Shown here: in pieces, positions 12,881-25,600 of the stretch
Numbering within the stretch: the stretch's first letter is position 1
Layout of the letters: the number at the start of each line of letters is the position of its first letter
Assembly: GCA_009792885.1 (NCBI GenBank)
Contig: WMCF01000113.1
Span: 1,731,613-1,795,612, forward strand
Direction: 5' to 3'
Length of the DNA stretch: 64,000 bases
Source: Eremophila alpestris peregrina
Taxonomy: Eukaryota > Chordata > Aves > Passeriformes > Alaudidae
Position numbers and translations under genes: made by a program
The notes under the pieces: model-generated
What the model was told of the DNA's origin: nothing
Seen by the model: the letters and a program-made list of their open reading frames with translations, nothing else
Database searches by the model: none

Positions 12881-14124
12881 TAAAGCACTCGCGAAGCGGT
12901 GGGGAAAGGTGGATTTCTTTTGTAAATTAGTTGTAAATAAGCCCCTAGTTGTGCCGATGCTCGGCTAAAGCGTCATGATGTTCCTTGCGCATCCCGTGTC
13001 TCCCAGCCTGTGTTATCCCTGGTGATCCCTTGTTTACTGCCCTGCAAAATGTAAACAGGGATTTGCCTTGGACTTTATTTACTTCCTTAGGCCTTTCCCC
13101 GGCACAAAGGCCTGCAGCACTGCCCTTTTCCTTGTCGTTTCCAGGCTGTGTCTGGCATTCCCACTGACACCACACGACACAGCCTGAAGTGCTGTGGAAG
13201 CTGAGCTGTTGTCTCACGGCTCCGTTTATTCCTTGAGAACTGGACAAGCTTTTGAGTGTTTAAATTCTTTTGTAACCCAAGTGTTGTGGCGGTTTGTGTT
13301 GGCTTTATTGGTTTGGGGTTTTTTAAAAATGTATTTGGGGCTGTGTTACAATACTGTACAGCACAGATCAGGAAAAGAATAAATAGTTGGCATGCAAATC
13401 CTGGCACGGTGATGAGTGTCAGAATCTTGCCACACCAGCAGAGGTTGAAATGAAGAGATAAAAGCAAGAAGTTCAGAGCAAAGGCAAATTGTTTTCTTTA
13501 AACTCCTTCCAGTATCTGTAGTTATTGGCTGTTCAGACAGCACACAAAGGAGGATTTCCTCCGGAGATAATAAGCCCGCTGACATAAATCATCGAGAGAG
13601 AACATAGATTTTTTTTTCTATTAATTTTCCAGCAAATTAACTCTGAATCAGTTTGCTAAAAATTCATCCATCTAAAGCTTTTTTTAACCCTTTTCCTATA
13701 TAAGACTGAAATGAAAAGCTGTTTTTGCTGCAGCAGCTCCTGTATGCACAGGGTGAACTATTCTTCAAATCTGAGCCTTCCATGTACTGCTTCCTTCCAT
13801 TTTTATTAATTTTTGTCTTGAAACAGAATACAACTTTTAGAACTGAGAAAGTGTTGAGAAGGGCAAGTCCTCATGGAATTTTATCTCGCTTTCACAATTC
13901 CAGTCTAATTACTCTGGGTCTCCTTGCCTAAGAGTCAGTGTTTAAGAAGTCTGTAAAGCTGTGGCAGTTTTGCAAAATCCTAGTGGTAGTTTGTGGCAGC
14001 GACCACAACCAAGGGATTTAGTGGTACTTCTGGGAAGGAGATGGAGGCAGCCAACATGAACTCCATGTGTTTGGGCCTGTTTTGCAGGGAGTGATGGAAA
14101 GAGGCAGCAGGGCTTCATGCTGAC

Positions 14125-14366
14125 AAGAAAGGGAAAGGTTAGATGGGATTTTAGAAGAAATCATTCCCTGTGAGGTTGGGGAGGCCTTAGAACAGGGTGT
14201 CCAGAGAAGCTGTGGCTGCCCCTGGATCCCTGGAAGTGTCCAAGGCCAGGCTGGATGAGGCTTGGAGCAGCCTGGGACTGTGGAAGGTGTCCCTGCCTGT
14301 GGCAGGGCATAGAACTGGAATGATCTTTCAGATCCCTGCCAGCCCAAACTATTCTGTGATTCCATG
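14125..14366 (+). repeat. CR1 LINE 3' end
   Basis: A well-preserved CR1 3' UTR: 'attccctgtgaggttgggga', 'gctgtggctgcccctggatc', 'gtccctgcctgtggcagggc', ending in the family's repeated 'attctgtgattccatg' terminus at 14,366. It is 5'-truncated, as is usual for CR1. Confidence 0.9.
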
Positions 14367-14926
14367 TATCCTTCCAGCAGGCATTTTTATCTGTGTTGTT
14401 TAAAAACCCTTCAGAGGAACAAGCAGATGGTCTGTGGTGTTTTGGAGACCCGGCTGCTGCTCCCTGCGTGTCTTTTGACCAGCCAGTCAAACCCTGCAAA
14501 GGTCAATGGCAATTTCCATACCCACCCAGCTCAGGTGCAGTCAGAGTTCAGCACGGACATGCAAAGCTCAGGGAGTTCCAATCTACCTGCACACAGCAGC
14601 CTCAGAGCAAGGGTAAGCTCACCTTCGTGTCAGGCAGGTTGTGAGGCTACATGAAAATAGTTTGTAAGGCATTAGAATATCCCAAGGGGCTGGAAACATG
14701 CAAGCTTATAAAAATAACTGCTGTTTGGGTTCAGCTGGTCAAGTTCCCTCTGTGACAGAGCAACTCCAGTTATCCCTATGGTTATCTCTGTGTTTGTGCT
14801 TTGACTCCATCCATTACATAACTAACTTATCTATTTTTATGGCTAACCTCTGATCCTTCAAGTAGCAAGCAGGCTTTGATCAGCTGAGAGGAGACAATAT
14901 TGACGTTGGTTTGAAAAACAAAACCT

Positions 14927-14949
14927 AAAAAAAAAAAAAAAAAAAAAAG
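14927..14949. repeat. A-rich tract
   Basis: A run of A bases in the CCNI-CCNG2 spacer that ends in AGAAAC. It is not preceded by a recognisable retrocopy. Confidence 0.85.
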
Positions 14950-17900
14950 AAACATACTCAGGATTTCTCGATTTTCCAGAAGCTGAAAAGAAAGGTAAAC
15001 TCAGTTTTCTTTGTGAGAGGGACAGTTTGCAAATGTGGAATGTTGGGGAAAGCAGCAGAAGGAAACAAGCAGAACCCTAAAAACATGGTTTATGGTGAAA
15101 TTACCTGACAAGGCTTTGCTCAGCTTCCAGTGAGTAAGTGCTCGTCGAGGAAAAATTATCAGCACAAAGGAACTCTCCCAGAGGAATGAAATGGGTTTGA
15201 GCACTGAACTTTCTCATCTCTGTGAAAACTGAACTGTGCAAAATCACTAGTAGTTTTTGAAAAACCTTACCCTTTTTTTTGTGCAATGAATCAGTCGATG
15301 GAATGCTGATTTTCCGAGTAAGTAGTGTGGAAGTCAGTATATACAAATTATTAGGCTGTTCCACCTTACATCAGCTGTGCTTGTTCCTACAGGCAATAAT
15401 TAGCTGTCCTTTGAAAAAAAAAAAAAAACAAAACCCCAGTATTCCTGAAGAATGTGGCAAAGGAAAAAAGGAAAACTAGATGCAGGCTCCTTCATTTCTT
15501 TGAACTTAAACTTTCCAGTAGCTTTCCAGTGCAGCTGTTAAAGAAGGCTGCTGACCTTAGAAACCACCATCGGTGGAATGACAGGAGTGTCAGCTCGAGT
15601 GGAACATCTCCACAGCCTCTCAGGACTTGGTGTAGCTGTTCCCACCCTGCTCTTCCTACCAGCAGGAATTTAAAATATTTACTAGGAAAACAAGCCCTTC
15701 TCTTTGAGCTGCACAAGATTATCTTCCTATCTGTTCCCAGCATGGAGCTTCTCAAAACACCAGGACACAGTTCTGCTTTCATCCAGAACAGTGAAATACA
15801 TGCTCACATTTAGCAAATGAAGCACCTCTTTCACCTCACTCAGTGATTAATTCTGAGAGGGGAACTGCAGACACTAAATTAACCTTTTTACTTGATTTAG
15901 TTTTACTAAATAAACAGCCCCATAATGTAATTTTCTCAACCAGAGCTGCTATTTTCTGCCATTTGCTTTGCTATGTGGAACGTGTTCTGTCCCAGCTCTA
16001 TTTCATTTAACTTGGTGACAGTAATATCTTCAGACTGTTCCCTTCACTCTGGGGATCCCACCAGTAAATCCATCATTCATTCTTCCTGGGATATAGGTTA
16101 TTTGTTGGAAATGCATGTCACAACATGCAAGAATATCAATAGCAGGCACAAATGTGCAGCATGACCCATTTTAACTTTTTAGTATTGGCAGAGTGGTGTC
16201 ATTGAGTACAGGTTTTTACCATTTTTCCCTTCCAAAACATAAAAATTCCTTTATTTTCTCAGTCTTTAAAAGGCAGTTTGTGTTAATTACCTGGCTGTGG
16301 CTATGCTTTACTGTAGACATCAATATTTATAATTGGATATTTAGTGTCCTGGGGAGCTGATATCAGCACTGTAGGAATTTATAACCTTGCAAAATGAGTA
16401 GTGTTGCTGTGATGGTTGTGGATGGGCCTTTTCCAATGGATAATTTGCACTTTTCGGTGTGGTTCAGGATCACGTTCGCTGCCGGTGCATCTGAGAAAGT
16501 TTATCTGAGTTATTTCTTTTGGCAAGTAGCAAGAGTGTGTGAGTGAAACGTGCCTGGATGCAGTATCTTAAGACAGAACTATGCTGGAAATGTTCCTGCA
16601 GCTGTTCCTTGGGAAACATCTGTGGTGCTGGGCGTGGAAATTTGAGCATCTCCACTTACCCTTCACAGAGCAATTCGTCTGCTGAAACAGAGGTAGAAAT
16701 TATTGGGGAATAAGAGCAGGCCATTATGCACCAATGGGCGTGACATGAATAAAGGTTGTCCCTTGGAAAGCAGGAGGGGAAATGGAATATTCCTTACTGG
16801 CACAGGGACAAGGCCAGAATTCCAGAATTCCAGCTGCCTATTATTTCAGTAGGAATAACCGACCCCCTAGACTGAAATTTTTCACATTTACAGTTGGAGA
16901 AAACCTTCCATCTGTGATAGTCTGTGTTTGTATTGCTTGATAAAGAGAAGAGTATACTGGCTGATAATAGGTCTCATAATTAGTCATTATCCCTATGCAA
17001 AGTATAGAAGACATTGTCCCAAAATCTCAATTCTGGCAAAAGACATACAAGAATTTAAGACAGCCTGGGAAAGGAGAGAAAGGAGTATTTTGTTAGATAA
17101 TTAAGGGACTTCTCATCTTTTATGGAAAATGGAATGTTAAATTGGAAAACAAGTGTAAAATCATAAAATAAATTTACAGCATCCAGTCCTTGTAGCTAAA
17201 TGCTTCCTAGCAAATCATTTTACTCAGCAATTGCCTAGTTCTACAGGCAGGAAGGCGACTGCCTTTCTTTTTTTTATTTTTTTTATTTTCCTTGGTTTAA
17301 CTTTTAATGACTAATTTAAATTCCATTTACGCAGAATCCCTGTGATTTTGAAAATGCCTCCTGAAATTATGCATAACCACCTTTCTAAAAAAAAAAAAAC
17401 AACAAAACTTTCCAAAGCCTTAAGAACAACACTGCCTAGAATTATCCTGTCAATTAAATAAAAGAACCCACTTAAACTAAGTGACAAAAATATACAGTGA
17501 ATTAAATGCACCTTCCAGTAACAAATGGTTATTAAAGGAGGCCTCTGAGCAAACTGCTGGTTCTGTGGTCATGCTTCAACAAGCACGAGGCCATTGAAAC
17601 ACACAGCTGCCTTTCAGACAATTTAACTTGCACTGAAGGCAAATTATTGCTATTTGATGTCATTCTCCTGGCTCCTGGAAGGTTCCCTGTGCTGCAGTGG
17701 GAGCAGAACCAGGGCTGCACCTCCAGCTGCTGTTCAAATACAGCCTGCAATGGCTGCCTGCACAAAGTGGGTACGTGCATCTGCAGTGATGAGCTAAAAA
17801 AGTCAGGTAGTTATATTTTATTAGACCCAAAGATGCAGCATAGATTTCTGATGGTAGCTGGAGTGGGAACCAGTGACAACTAAGACAAAGGATACCTGCA

Positions 17901-20900
17901 TCCACTCCCCACAGAAATCATGAATAATTGTAGTCACTGGGCAGGTTCTGAAATGTGTCACAGATTTGAAGTCTTTCCTGCTTCCTTCCTTTTTCTCAGT
18001 GACCAGGGAGTGAAGTTTGAACAAGGTGGGGCAGCTATAACCCATGAGCTACAAAACTGCAGATATTTTTGCTGTGGCCCTGGTGAAGTCACCAGGAGTG
18101 CCTTCCTTCATGCTGTCTTTACACAGGGTTTGCACTGGGGGCAAGGCTCCTCCTTCCTCTTGTCATGCCAGAGCCATTTCCAAACCCTCCAAAACGAGAT
18201 TTGTTGATCCTAAACAAACAGGTTGCACTGGACTCTTGCCGTTTGCTCCTGAGCACTTTCTAGATCTTTCCAGCTCTGTGTGTGGAGAGAGGCCTCCATG
18301 ACAACACAGGCAGGGCATCGGGTTCAGCACAGAGCCAGCTCACTCTGCAGCCTTTTCCTGCTGCTCTATCAATATCAGGGATCATGGAATTCTGTGGTTC
18401 CCAACATAGTATACATGGGCTCGCTCAGAGCCATGAAATAATAGGCAGGGGCCTGTCCCTGGTGTTATTTCTGGAACAGAATCCTTTTGTGTCAGTGAAA
18501 ATTCTCAGTAAAGGCTTGGAATTTCCTTCAAGAATCGAGGTTTTAGCACTGCATGCAATTTAATTTTCAGCTGTGCTTTACAAGTTTTATGCCAGCTTCT
18601 GGGAATAAGAACATTTTCTAAGACAGAAACTGTTTCCCAGTAGATTTTTTGATTTCTCTCTTTTAGTAAACTCATCTTGGGAGTTTTGTCCCAGGACTGT
18701 GGTGCAGCTGTGCTGCTACAGGGGTTCTTATATAAATAAGGCAGCTTTTCTTTTCAGTAAATATAGTATGTGCTATCAGCACATGGCAGATTTATTTAAA
18801 TTAAAACAGAGATTCTGTCCTAAACTTACTTAGTTTCCGTTGATTTGTGTTTGGGTCTGTCAAAATATTTTCTGCTCTGAGTTTCCTGAGCAAACATGCT
18901 GGGTTTCTCTTTTCTACCCCCTCCCTTCCTTATTCCAGCAGCTGTTTGGAATTCAGGGTGTGGTCTCTGGGAGATGCACTGTCACTGCTCCTCTCCGAGT
19001 TGGTCCAGTGAATCTCTTCCCTAACACCAACCTCCGTTTAATCTCTTATCAGGATGCCTTGCTGCCCTTTGCTTCTCATAGGCAGCAAGCGATAAACCTG
19101 AATAAATTAATTTCTTTATGAATGCTGAACTCGATTTCCAGGAGCACCAGGTGAGAGGTGTGGAATTACACTCCTCTGGGCAGACAGGAGCTGGACCAGT
19201 GGGAACATTGCTCCCATGGCTACTGGGAGGATCAAATGCCCCTTTCCTTCAGGGGTTGCTGCCTGGGGAACAAGGTTTAAACTCTGACAGATTATGAATC
19301 ATTTCATCTCCTAGACTTGTTCCCTCCTGAAGGGCCTGGTGAAGGGAAGTCCATGCAAAAGCTTTGATAGCTTTTATCCCCAAGGCACTGATCCCATTGC
19401 CCTTGAAGCAACAGAATCTGTAAATTGTTTCTCGGTGTGTGTACATGTGGAGCCTTGATACGTGTTTTCTGGTACGTGTGTTCTGTATAAAAATACCACT
19501 GTGTGAGTTCTGCCTTCCAGGTGTCAGCACTGCTGCTGTCCTCCATACCAGAGTAATAGGCCAGCAGTGGGGCACTTGGATTAATTAGCGGCTGTAAATT
19601 GCATGGAGCTCTTGGGATAAATGGCTCAAGGGAGCTGTTGTTCCAAGTGACCCCTGTTTTTCTTCCATGGGTGTCCAGAGTAGGCAGACAGTGCTTGTGT
19701 CTGGAGCGCTAATTACTCTGTGTCCCTTAATCACCATGCTTTGTAATCCTATTTCCGTGTGGAAATCCGCATGCCACAAGGCCCAATCAACACCTCTGCA
19801 TCATCCCCTGCCAGGTCAATACACAGCTCTCAGCCATCCAGAGCCATTCCTCAGGAACTGCTTTGGGCATGCCTGGACAAGTTTTGCCAGGCCATATTGG
19901 AAGATAGTTTAGCAAGGCTGGCTGAAATAATCTCTGCTTAATGGGATGTGCATCTTTGGGTTCCCAAAGAATGTCAGGAAGGAATTGCTGCTCTGTAAAG
20001 CCACAGCCATTACAGAAGAGGTAAATTGTGTTTCCTCAGAATGCTGGAAGCACTTCTCATTCTCCCCCCACATTCACACTTCCCCGAATCCCAAATAAAT
20101 GCCACATTGAAAGAAAATTACTCCTTGCATAAGGGAAAAAATAGAAAACAACAACAGATTTTGTTCACTAACCTCACCATGACTCCTCCTTCACTCACAA
20201 CACTCCATTGTTCTGCCAGGTCCAGACAGCACAGGGAGCAGACTCATTTTCCCTGTTTTTAATCCCAAAGCTGCAATTCAGCACTTTTATTAAGGATTCT
20301 TGAGGTTTGATGAGTTTTTTTTTTCCTTGATCCTACTGAGCTACTACTGAGGTGAGTTAATACTGAGGAACAGAGATGAGGCAGGGATCCCTCTCTCCTA
20401 ACCTGGGAAATGAGCCATGCTCTGATAAGAGATTCTCCCCCCTTAGGCTACATGAGCTATGAAGGATAATTTTTCAGAATGTTCTATTAGGTTTAAATTA
20501 GTAAAGAGAAAGGCATGTATATGTTCGAACAGGTATTTGAATTGATACCTTTGGAGCTGTCATGTTCTGTGCTTACAAAATGAACCTTTTTTGTCCTTTT
20601 AGGTAAACTGGAACAGGTGTTCCGCTATGTACTTTCCTACAGCAGCTGGAGGAGGAAGAACATCCTTACTCCATCTCTGTGGGGGAGAGATGCACTTTGG
20701 AATGTGGGGAAGAAAAGAAGGGAGCAGCTGATGAGGGGATTTGAATACCAGAGACTGGAGCTGAGAGACTCATCCCATAAACGTTACCTGAATGATGTCA
20801 CTGCATGGAGCTAGTTGGAAGTCAGTTCCATTAACAGCAGTTGTTCAAACTGGGGCAGATCCATGTCTAAAACAGCTTTTATCCTCCCCAGAAATCAGTC

Positions 20901-21699
20901 AGTGTGCCAGCTGGTTCACCGTGGGATGGGATGGGTGTTCAGCTATATCTGCTGGTACCCACAGGAACTCCAGCCCACATCAGGAATACCCTGGGAAACA
21001 GTTGTGTGTGTTTACAGGCATCTCAGAGTCCTTGGCATCAAAATAAACTTGAGGAAAGTGTTAGCTGTCATCACTGGCACTGCAGACAGGGACTGTGCCT
21101 TGAAATAGAGCTTGGCAGAGCTCAGCGCTGAGGATGGCTCAGTGGAGAAGGCGGATTTACTTTTCCAGCCTGTGACATTTCATAAACATTTTCTGTTTGT
21201 TGGAGCTGCAGAACCTCACCAGATCAAACCCGGTGCTAATTTGCTGGAGTCACCTCCCCAGACTTTTGTCTCCAGTGTGTACACACATCGGACCGCTGCA
21301 GTTTGCGTTTGTCCTGGGACATTTATCCCTTTGTGTTTGTCCACGAGCATGTTGGAACAGCCCGACAAATCCTCCAGATGATGATTTATTTTATCTGGTC
21401 CTGAGGACTCCATTAAGCTGAGAAGTCCTTTGATGCGGCCTTTGACTTAGGGGGTTGCTCCACCGCCTCCTTCCTGACCCATTGGGCCTTGGATTCATTC
21501 CACAGGAAGGGAAGCTTGGAAGTGCACAGGCCAAAACTACTGCAAAACCCGGCTGCACAGAAATCTCTCGGTCTGAAGTAGGACGTGTAGGGGCTTTATA
21601 TCCAGACGGGTGTTTGGAACCCTCAAGGAACAGCATGAGGAGAGTCCCACAGAGATGGAGAGAGTTGAGAGTTTGACCCGCAGGCACTGAGCATCCTCA

Positions 21700-22665
21700 G
21701 TCTGCTCCAGTCAGGTCAGCGTTCATCTTTATCCTGTATCGGGACGCGGGAGCGCTGTGGGGCGGGGTTATGGAGGCGGTAACGGTGTAGAAGGAGGGTG
21801 TGGGGACACTGGAGGGCTGTAGGAAAGGCGCTGTGGGGACACGGAGCGCTGTGGCACTGAGGGTGTCCGCTGCCGCTATCGCCTCAGGGCGCGCGCGCCC
21901 GGGCTCGTCACGGTTGCCAGGGCCCGGAGCAGTGGGCGGGGCGGAGGCAGAACTGGCCTGGCCAATCAGAGCAGACTCGGCCGCTGCTGTCGGCCAATCG
22001 CCGCCGGTAAACAACACGCCCCTCAGCGAGGCGGGGAAGGGGCGGCGCGAGCGGCGCCACCGGCCAATCAGCGGCTGGGAAGCACGGGCCAATCCGAGCG
22101 CGGGAGGGTTTGGGCGGTCTTTTCAAAACGGATGAGGCGCCGGCGGAGTCCCTTTAAAGGGGTGATGCGTCCCTCGCTGTGTCCCTCCGCACGGTCTCGC
22201 CGCCCCGCCGCAGCAGCGCGGTGCCGCCCCGCTCCCCGCTGAGCTGGAGCTCCGCGGGGCGGCCGCGCCCTGCCCGGACCTCAGTGACCGGTCGGGGCAC
22301 CGCGGCTGAGGGGTGGACTATTTGACTTCCGCGTGCCGCGTCACCGGCGGGGATCGCTCCGCGCGGGACAACAGAAGCCGTGGGCGGGGACGTGGGGCCG
22401 CCATCTTGGAGCGGGGCCGGGGCGGAGCGGCTGGGGATGGTGCTGTGATGGTGCCGTGACTCCCCGCGGGGGTCCGGGCCGCCCTGCCTGGATGCGGGGT
22501 CAGCGGCCGAGCCCACCCCCGTCCGTGCGGTGACGGGAGCCGGGCTCGCCTCCCCCTCCCCGAGCGGTGAGGGTCGCGGGGGGGGCCCGGTGTCCCCTCG
22601 CCCCCGGCCTGCCGGGCCCCTTTGTTTCGCTGCTGCGGAGGGGAAGGAGGCGAAGGCAAGGGAAG
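21700..22665 (+). promoter_or_regulatory. CCNG2: CCNG2 CpG-island promoter and 5' UTR
   Basis: This CpG-rich block ends at the CCNG2 start codon. Four same-orientation CCAAT boxes stand at 21962, 21994, 22064 and 22089. A consensus forkhead site GTAAACAA (22007-22014) lies between the second and third, and GC boxes lie nearby. A textbook YY1 element CCGCCATCTTGG (22398-22409) suggests a TATA-less start near 22,370-22,400, because such sites usually sit just downstream of the start of transcription. Mammalian CCNG2 is a known FOXO target, so the forkhead site fits the gene. The motifs are seen; their use is inferred. Confidence 0.75.
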
Positions 22666-25600
22666 ATGAGCAGCGAGGTGCTGTGGCTTTTCAAGCAGCT
22701 GAACCTCCACCTGGAGCTGGAGGGGCGGTTCCAGCCCCGCGAGAAGGGACTCAGCCTCATCGAGGGCGCCGCCGAGGTGGGTGAGGGCGTCGGGGGACTC
22801 CTCAGGGCAGAAAGAAAATGTCAAAAATTTGTGAGAAAATTCCCTCTAATGGAATTTAAAGTGCGTTAACTGCGGAAAGTCAATTCTTTTCTCTGTATGC
22901 GTCTTTTGGTTTAATTCTGTCTTCATGTGTAGGTATTAACATTACGTTATCCAAGCGCTGCGACCTGCAGGGCAAGCAAAATATTTAGGCGTTTAGCGTT
23001 TATTGTTTAAACTTAGAGTGAGCACAGGAGAGAGAGGTTCTGTATTGTTTCCGTCAGGGGAGCTTCCTGCCGCTGCAGGGGAGGTGGGATGTCGGGCTGG
23101 CACGTAACAAACAGGGTCCGGGGAAATGAACCCAGAACCTCTCAGTGCTGAGCAGCAAAATGTAAATAGACCATAAATATCTCCACGTTAACGACCAAAG
23201 TTCCTTGGTCCTGAGTTCAGGGCAGGCTTATGTGCCTTCGGGTGCTTGTGAGTTCTTCGGGAAGAGCCTTAATATTTAACAAAAAAAAAAAAAAATCCCT
23301 GAGATAAGTCTGCTTGTTTGTTGTGAAAGCAGAGCTGTTGCTTAAATGTTGACATGCAAGGCAGAGTACTGTGTGGTCATTTCTAAGGTCAGGAGTCACT
23401 GTGTATGCCTGCTCTTGGTAACTTAAATAAATCTTAAATGTGTCTTAAAATAAGCAAGTGGAGACTAGGAAATGTGGTTGTGCTGGCTGTTGCACCAGTG
23501 AGACTCAGAACCTGGCTAATCTCTGAACCGTGGGTGTGATTTGAGTCCTAAGTGTCTAAATTTATGTTCTTTTCAAGTGAAGTGAAATGAAGTATTGAAG
23601 GAAAAAATTGCTTCTGTTTGATGTAAATAAAAGACGATTTAGGGAGTGAGGCACGGTGATTGCTGCTGCCACAGAATAATTCTGCCTTTGCCTCTCTTGC
23701 CACAGAATGAAAACACTCTGTGTTCGAGACAAAGGAATGCCAAGGTGGAAGATCTTTGGAGTCTGACCAACTTCTTTGGATTTGCAACTGAAACGTTTGT
23801 TTTGGCTGTCAACATTCTGGACAGATTCTTGGCTCTTATGAAGGTATAAGTGGGGCTGTTGATTCATTCTGTGCATTTAGCAGCAGCTCTGAGGCCTCCT
23901 TTGTCAACCTGGAGTTGAGTGCAGTTCCTTTTACGTCTAAAGACAAGTAGCAGCTTGATTTACTTCCTCTAATAAATCTATAACCATCACCATGTAGATG
24001 TGTGAGAAAGGAGGAATCAAGGGAAACAAACCAGTAAGTGTTAGAAGCTGTATCTGGGTGTTCTGCTAAAGCTTAGCTTAGCCTTGGAACAGACACCAAG
24101 TGATCATTTCCTGGTTGTTTTTATCGTGTTTGTGCTGCTCTAAGGCAGGAAGCTTGGACCTAAACCAGTTCCTCATGATTAGATCAGCAGAAAAAACGGA
24201 GTTGCATCAGTTCTGTTTTGGCTGTCCTTGAAGCGGCACAAAATGTTACTGTGGTAGAGGAGAGAGAAGAGCAGGGGCAGGAGCAGGCTGTGGAGGGATG
24301 GGGCTGCCCAGAACAGGCTCAGACTGGATTTGTGTGGGCTGTAAGGGAGGGTAGGTGAGCTCTGCCGCTTGGAGGAGCAGGGAATTGCAGTTCCTACCTC
24401 GGTTTATTTGTGTAGTGGTGGGGAACGACCTGGGGAGAGGCTGCTCAGCTGTCAAACTTCCCTTCCTCAGCCCCAGCGGAGCGGTGCTGCCTTGTGGGCT
24501 CTGCCCCCTGGGGTTTGCTCCAGCTGGAATGATGGAACTGGTTATGGCTGGGGGAGGTGTAGGAGCTGGCTAGCACCAGGTTTAGCAGAGATCAGCACGT
24601 CTTTGGCTGTGGAACTGTGGCTATTGCAAGCACAGATGCTGTTGAAGCACGGTGTTGATGGGGGGATGACGTATTCATGGTGCCTGCTCTGGTTTCTAGG
24701 TGAAGCCGAAGCATTTGTCTTGCATTGGAGTCTGCTGCATCCAGCTGGCGGCCCGTGTGGTGGAGGAGGAATGCAATATCCCATCTGCTCACGAGATCAT
24801 CCGCATCAGCCAATGTAAATGCACTGTGTCCGACCTGAAACGGATGGAAAAGATAATTTCAGAAAAGTTGCACTTTGAATTTAAAGCTACTACTGCCTTA
24901 ACCTTCTTGCACTTGTACCATACTATTGTACTCTGTCATACCTCAGAAAGGTGAGTTGGTGGTGTTTGCTGAGCCCTTTTTAATTCCCTCTGAAATCATC
25001 GCAGCCTTGGCTGTAGAGGAGGCAACTCCTCAGTTTTTGCTTCCTGGTGAGGGAATGCTTGTTGATCCAGACCCTTCTTTTCTTGGATGTCTCACAGGAA
25101 AGAAGTATTGAATCTGGACAAGTTGGAAGCACAGCTAAAAGCTTGCAACTGCCGTCTGGTCTTCTCTAAAGCAAAAGTGAGTAGAAGCCGTTGTTTGTAG
25201 CTTCTGAGAAGGTTTGTGATGGCTGTGGTGCTGAGTGCTGTTTTCTGGTCCTTTTAGCCCTCTGTCCTGGCCTTGTGCCTTCTCACTCTGGAAGTTCAGA
25301 CACTGAAGTCTGTTGAGCTGTTGGAGATCCTTCTGCGTGTTCAAAAGCATTCGAAGGTGAGTGTTTTCAGTGGATTGTTTTTCCAGTTGTTTGGACTGAC
25401 AGTGTTAATGATGGTGATGTTACATTTAGGGGTCCCTTAAATGGGTCCCTTCATGTGTCCTTACAGGTTCTGTTTGGCTGATAGAAGCAGTTAAAAAACA
25501 AGCTCAAATGTATAAAAACAGAGGAACTGCTGACCCAATGTGTATACAATGTACGCTTTAACAGGCAGCTGACTGAACTCGTACAGCTCTGGTTCTGTGT

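Larger units (their letters stand above)
12881..21690. other. Intergenic region between CCNI and CCNG2
   Basis: About 8.8 kb without a supportable gene. It contains one CR1 copy (about 14,125-14,366), A-runs at about 14,927-14,949 and 15,414-15,428, and otherwise unique AT-moderate sequence. Open frames are short and show no domain or splice structure. The CCNI and CCNG2 promoters point away from each other, so this is a head-to-head spacer. Confidence 0.6.

Noticed and set aside
22318..22824. Minus-strand open frame of 168 codons across the CCNG2 start
   Set aside because: It is antisense to CCNG2 exon 1 within a CpG island; the Pro/Arg-rich content reflects GC composition.
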